Part shown: positions 6,016 to 6,500 of the stretch, in pieces
Position numbering within the stretch: the stretch's first letter is position 1
Layout of the letters: each line of letters opens with the position of its first letter
Assembly: GCA_003217965.1 (NCBI GenBank)
Contig: QHNB01000009.1
Span: forward strand, 1 to 6,500
From: Verrucomicrobiota bacterium
GTDB taxonomy: Bacteria; Verrucomicrobiota; Verrucomicrobiia; Chthoniobacterales; UBA10450
Reading direction: 5' to 3'
DNA length: 6,500 nucleotides
Made by a program: the position numbers and the translations under genes
The notes under the pieces: model-generated
What the model was told of the DNA's origin: nothing
Databases searched by the model: none
The model's input: the letters and a program-made list of their open reading frames with translations, nothing else

Positions 6016-6148
6016 CCTCTCTCTTTCAATTCGAAAGACAGCAGCGTTTTGCTCGCGCCTAACAGAGCTCGCAGCCAGACTTCAGCGGAGAAGTGTTAAA
6101 GCGTGCAATTGGCAGTTTCTTTCAAAGGAAATAATGTGGCAACACTGC

Positions 6149-6499
6149 TCAGGCAGTTTTCACCCAGGCGCGCAGCACTTCCGCTACGCTCCAGGCTTGC
6201 GCGATGCAGCCGCCGGCATAATGCGGTTCGCGGGCGTCGAATACTTCGCTGATGGTGCCGATGCCGTCGTCGTTGAGATGCTCGGGGAAACGCTCGAGAA
6301 ATTTTCGCGCTTCGGTTTTATCAGGATGAACTTTCAGCCAGGCGTCGACGAATGGCCCGATCAACCATGCCCAAACGGTGCCTTGATGGTAAGCGCCGTC
6401 GCGTGAACGCAGATCACCTGAGTAGATCGGTTTATAATCAGGATGGTCGGGTGACAACGAACGCAGCCCGACGGGAGTAACGAGCTTTTGTTTTACGAC
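6149..6499 (-). CDS. Glycogen debranching enzyme (amylo-alpha-1,6-glucosidase), C-terminal part
   Basis: Only the last 116 residues are in the window; the frame is open to the right edge (first complete codon 6497-6499) and ends at TGA (6149-6151). The visible part is the C-terminal end of the (alpha/alpha)6-barrel GDE_C domain. It shows TPVGLRSLSPDHPDY, then SGDLRSRDGAYHQGTVWAW, HLNDDGIGTISEVFD and GGCIAQAWSVAEVLRAW, a very typical tail of bacterial and archaeal glycogen-debranching enzymes. These release glucose from alpha-1,6 branch points of glycogen in the cytoplasm. The gene probably extends well upstream, as the family is usually 600 or more residues. A TTG at 6457 is only an internal codon, not the start. 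The following gene is the MscS channel after 133 bases; no shared function is evident. Confidence 0.9.
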   Translation of the reverse strand, partial: VVKQKLVTPVGLRSLSPDHPDYKPIYSGDLRSRDGAYHQGTVWAWLIGPFVDAWLKVHPDKTEARKFLERFPEHLNDDGIGTISEVFDAREPHYAGGCIAQAWSVAEVLRAWVKTA

Positions 6500-6500
6500 C

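Noticed and set aside
6144..6157. Hairpin ACTGC-TCAG-GCAGT followed by T's on the plus strand, at the debranching-enzyme stop
   Set aside because: The T-run is on the wrong strand for the minus-strand gene, the stem is only 5 bp and overlaps the stop codon, and no plus-strand gene ends here.

Overview
The window looks like an ordinary chromosomal stretch of a mid-GC Gram-negative bacterium. My best guess is Verrucomicrobiota (soil Spartobacteria/Chthoniobacterales type), with Acidobacteriota as the alternative. This is inferred from the flavour of the proteins, the weak Shine-Dalgarno sequences and the palindromic intergenic repeats; there is no rRNA or marker gene to prove it. I see no tRNA, rRNA, CRISPR array, transposase, integrase, phage gene or toxin-antitoxin pair.

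Layout. Positions 1-213 (minus) hold the N-terminus of an unrecognised membrane protein that runs off the left edge, and 361-735 (minus) a small four-helix DoxX-family membrane protein. Positions 736-1233 are a 498-base non-coding stretch, the least explained part of the window. It contains two overlapping GC hairpins (852-877), a dispersed-repeat-like motif (about 914-945), a 59-base imperfect palindrome (978-1036) and a leader with two Shine-Dalgarno-like boxes. Positions 1234-2271 (plus) encode a zinc-free MDR-superfamily quinone-oxidoreductase-like enzyme with a signal-peptide-like N-terminus; it is the only plus-strand gene.

From 2388 to the right edge everything is on the minus strand. 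In transcription order: the C-terminal end of a glycogen debranching enzyme (6149-6499), an MscS-type mechanosensitive channel (4978-6015), an exported L,D-transpeptidase with PG-binding, LysM and YkuD domains (3884-4894), a class I SAM methyltransferase (3197-3838) and a family-2 glycosyltransferase of the TIGR04283 type (2388-3092). The transpeptidase seems to have its own extended -10 promoter at the end of the channel gene. The transpeptidase and methyltransferase are only 45 bases apart and may be co-transcribed; the glycosyltransferase follows after 104 bases.

The genes do not form an obvious single pathway. A loose theme is envelope and osmotic homeostasis (wall cross-linking, tension-gated channel, glycosyl transfer, glycogen turnover), but this is inference. 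I found no convincing new biological system; the best leads are the repeat-rich intergenic region and the apparently exported oxidoreductase.
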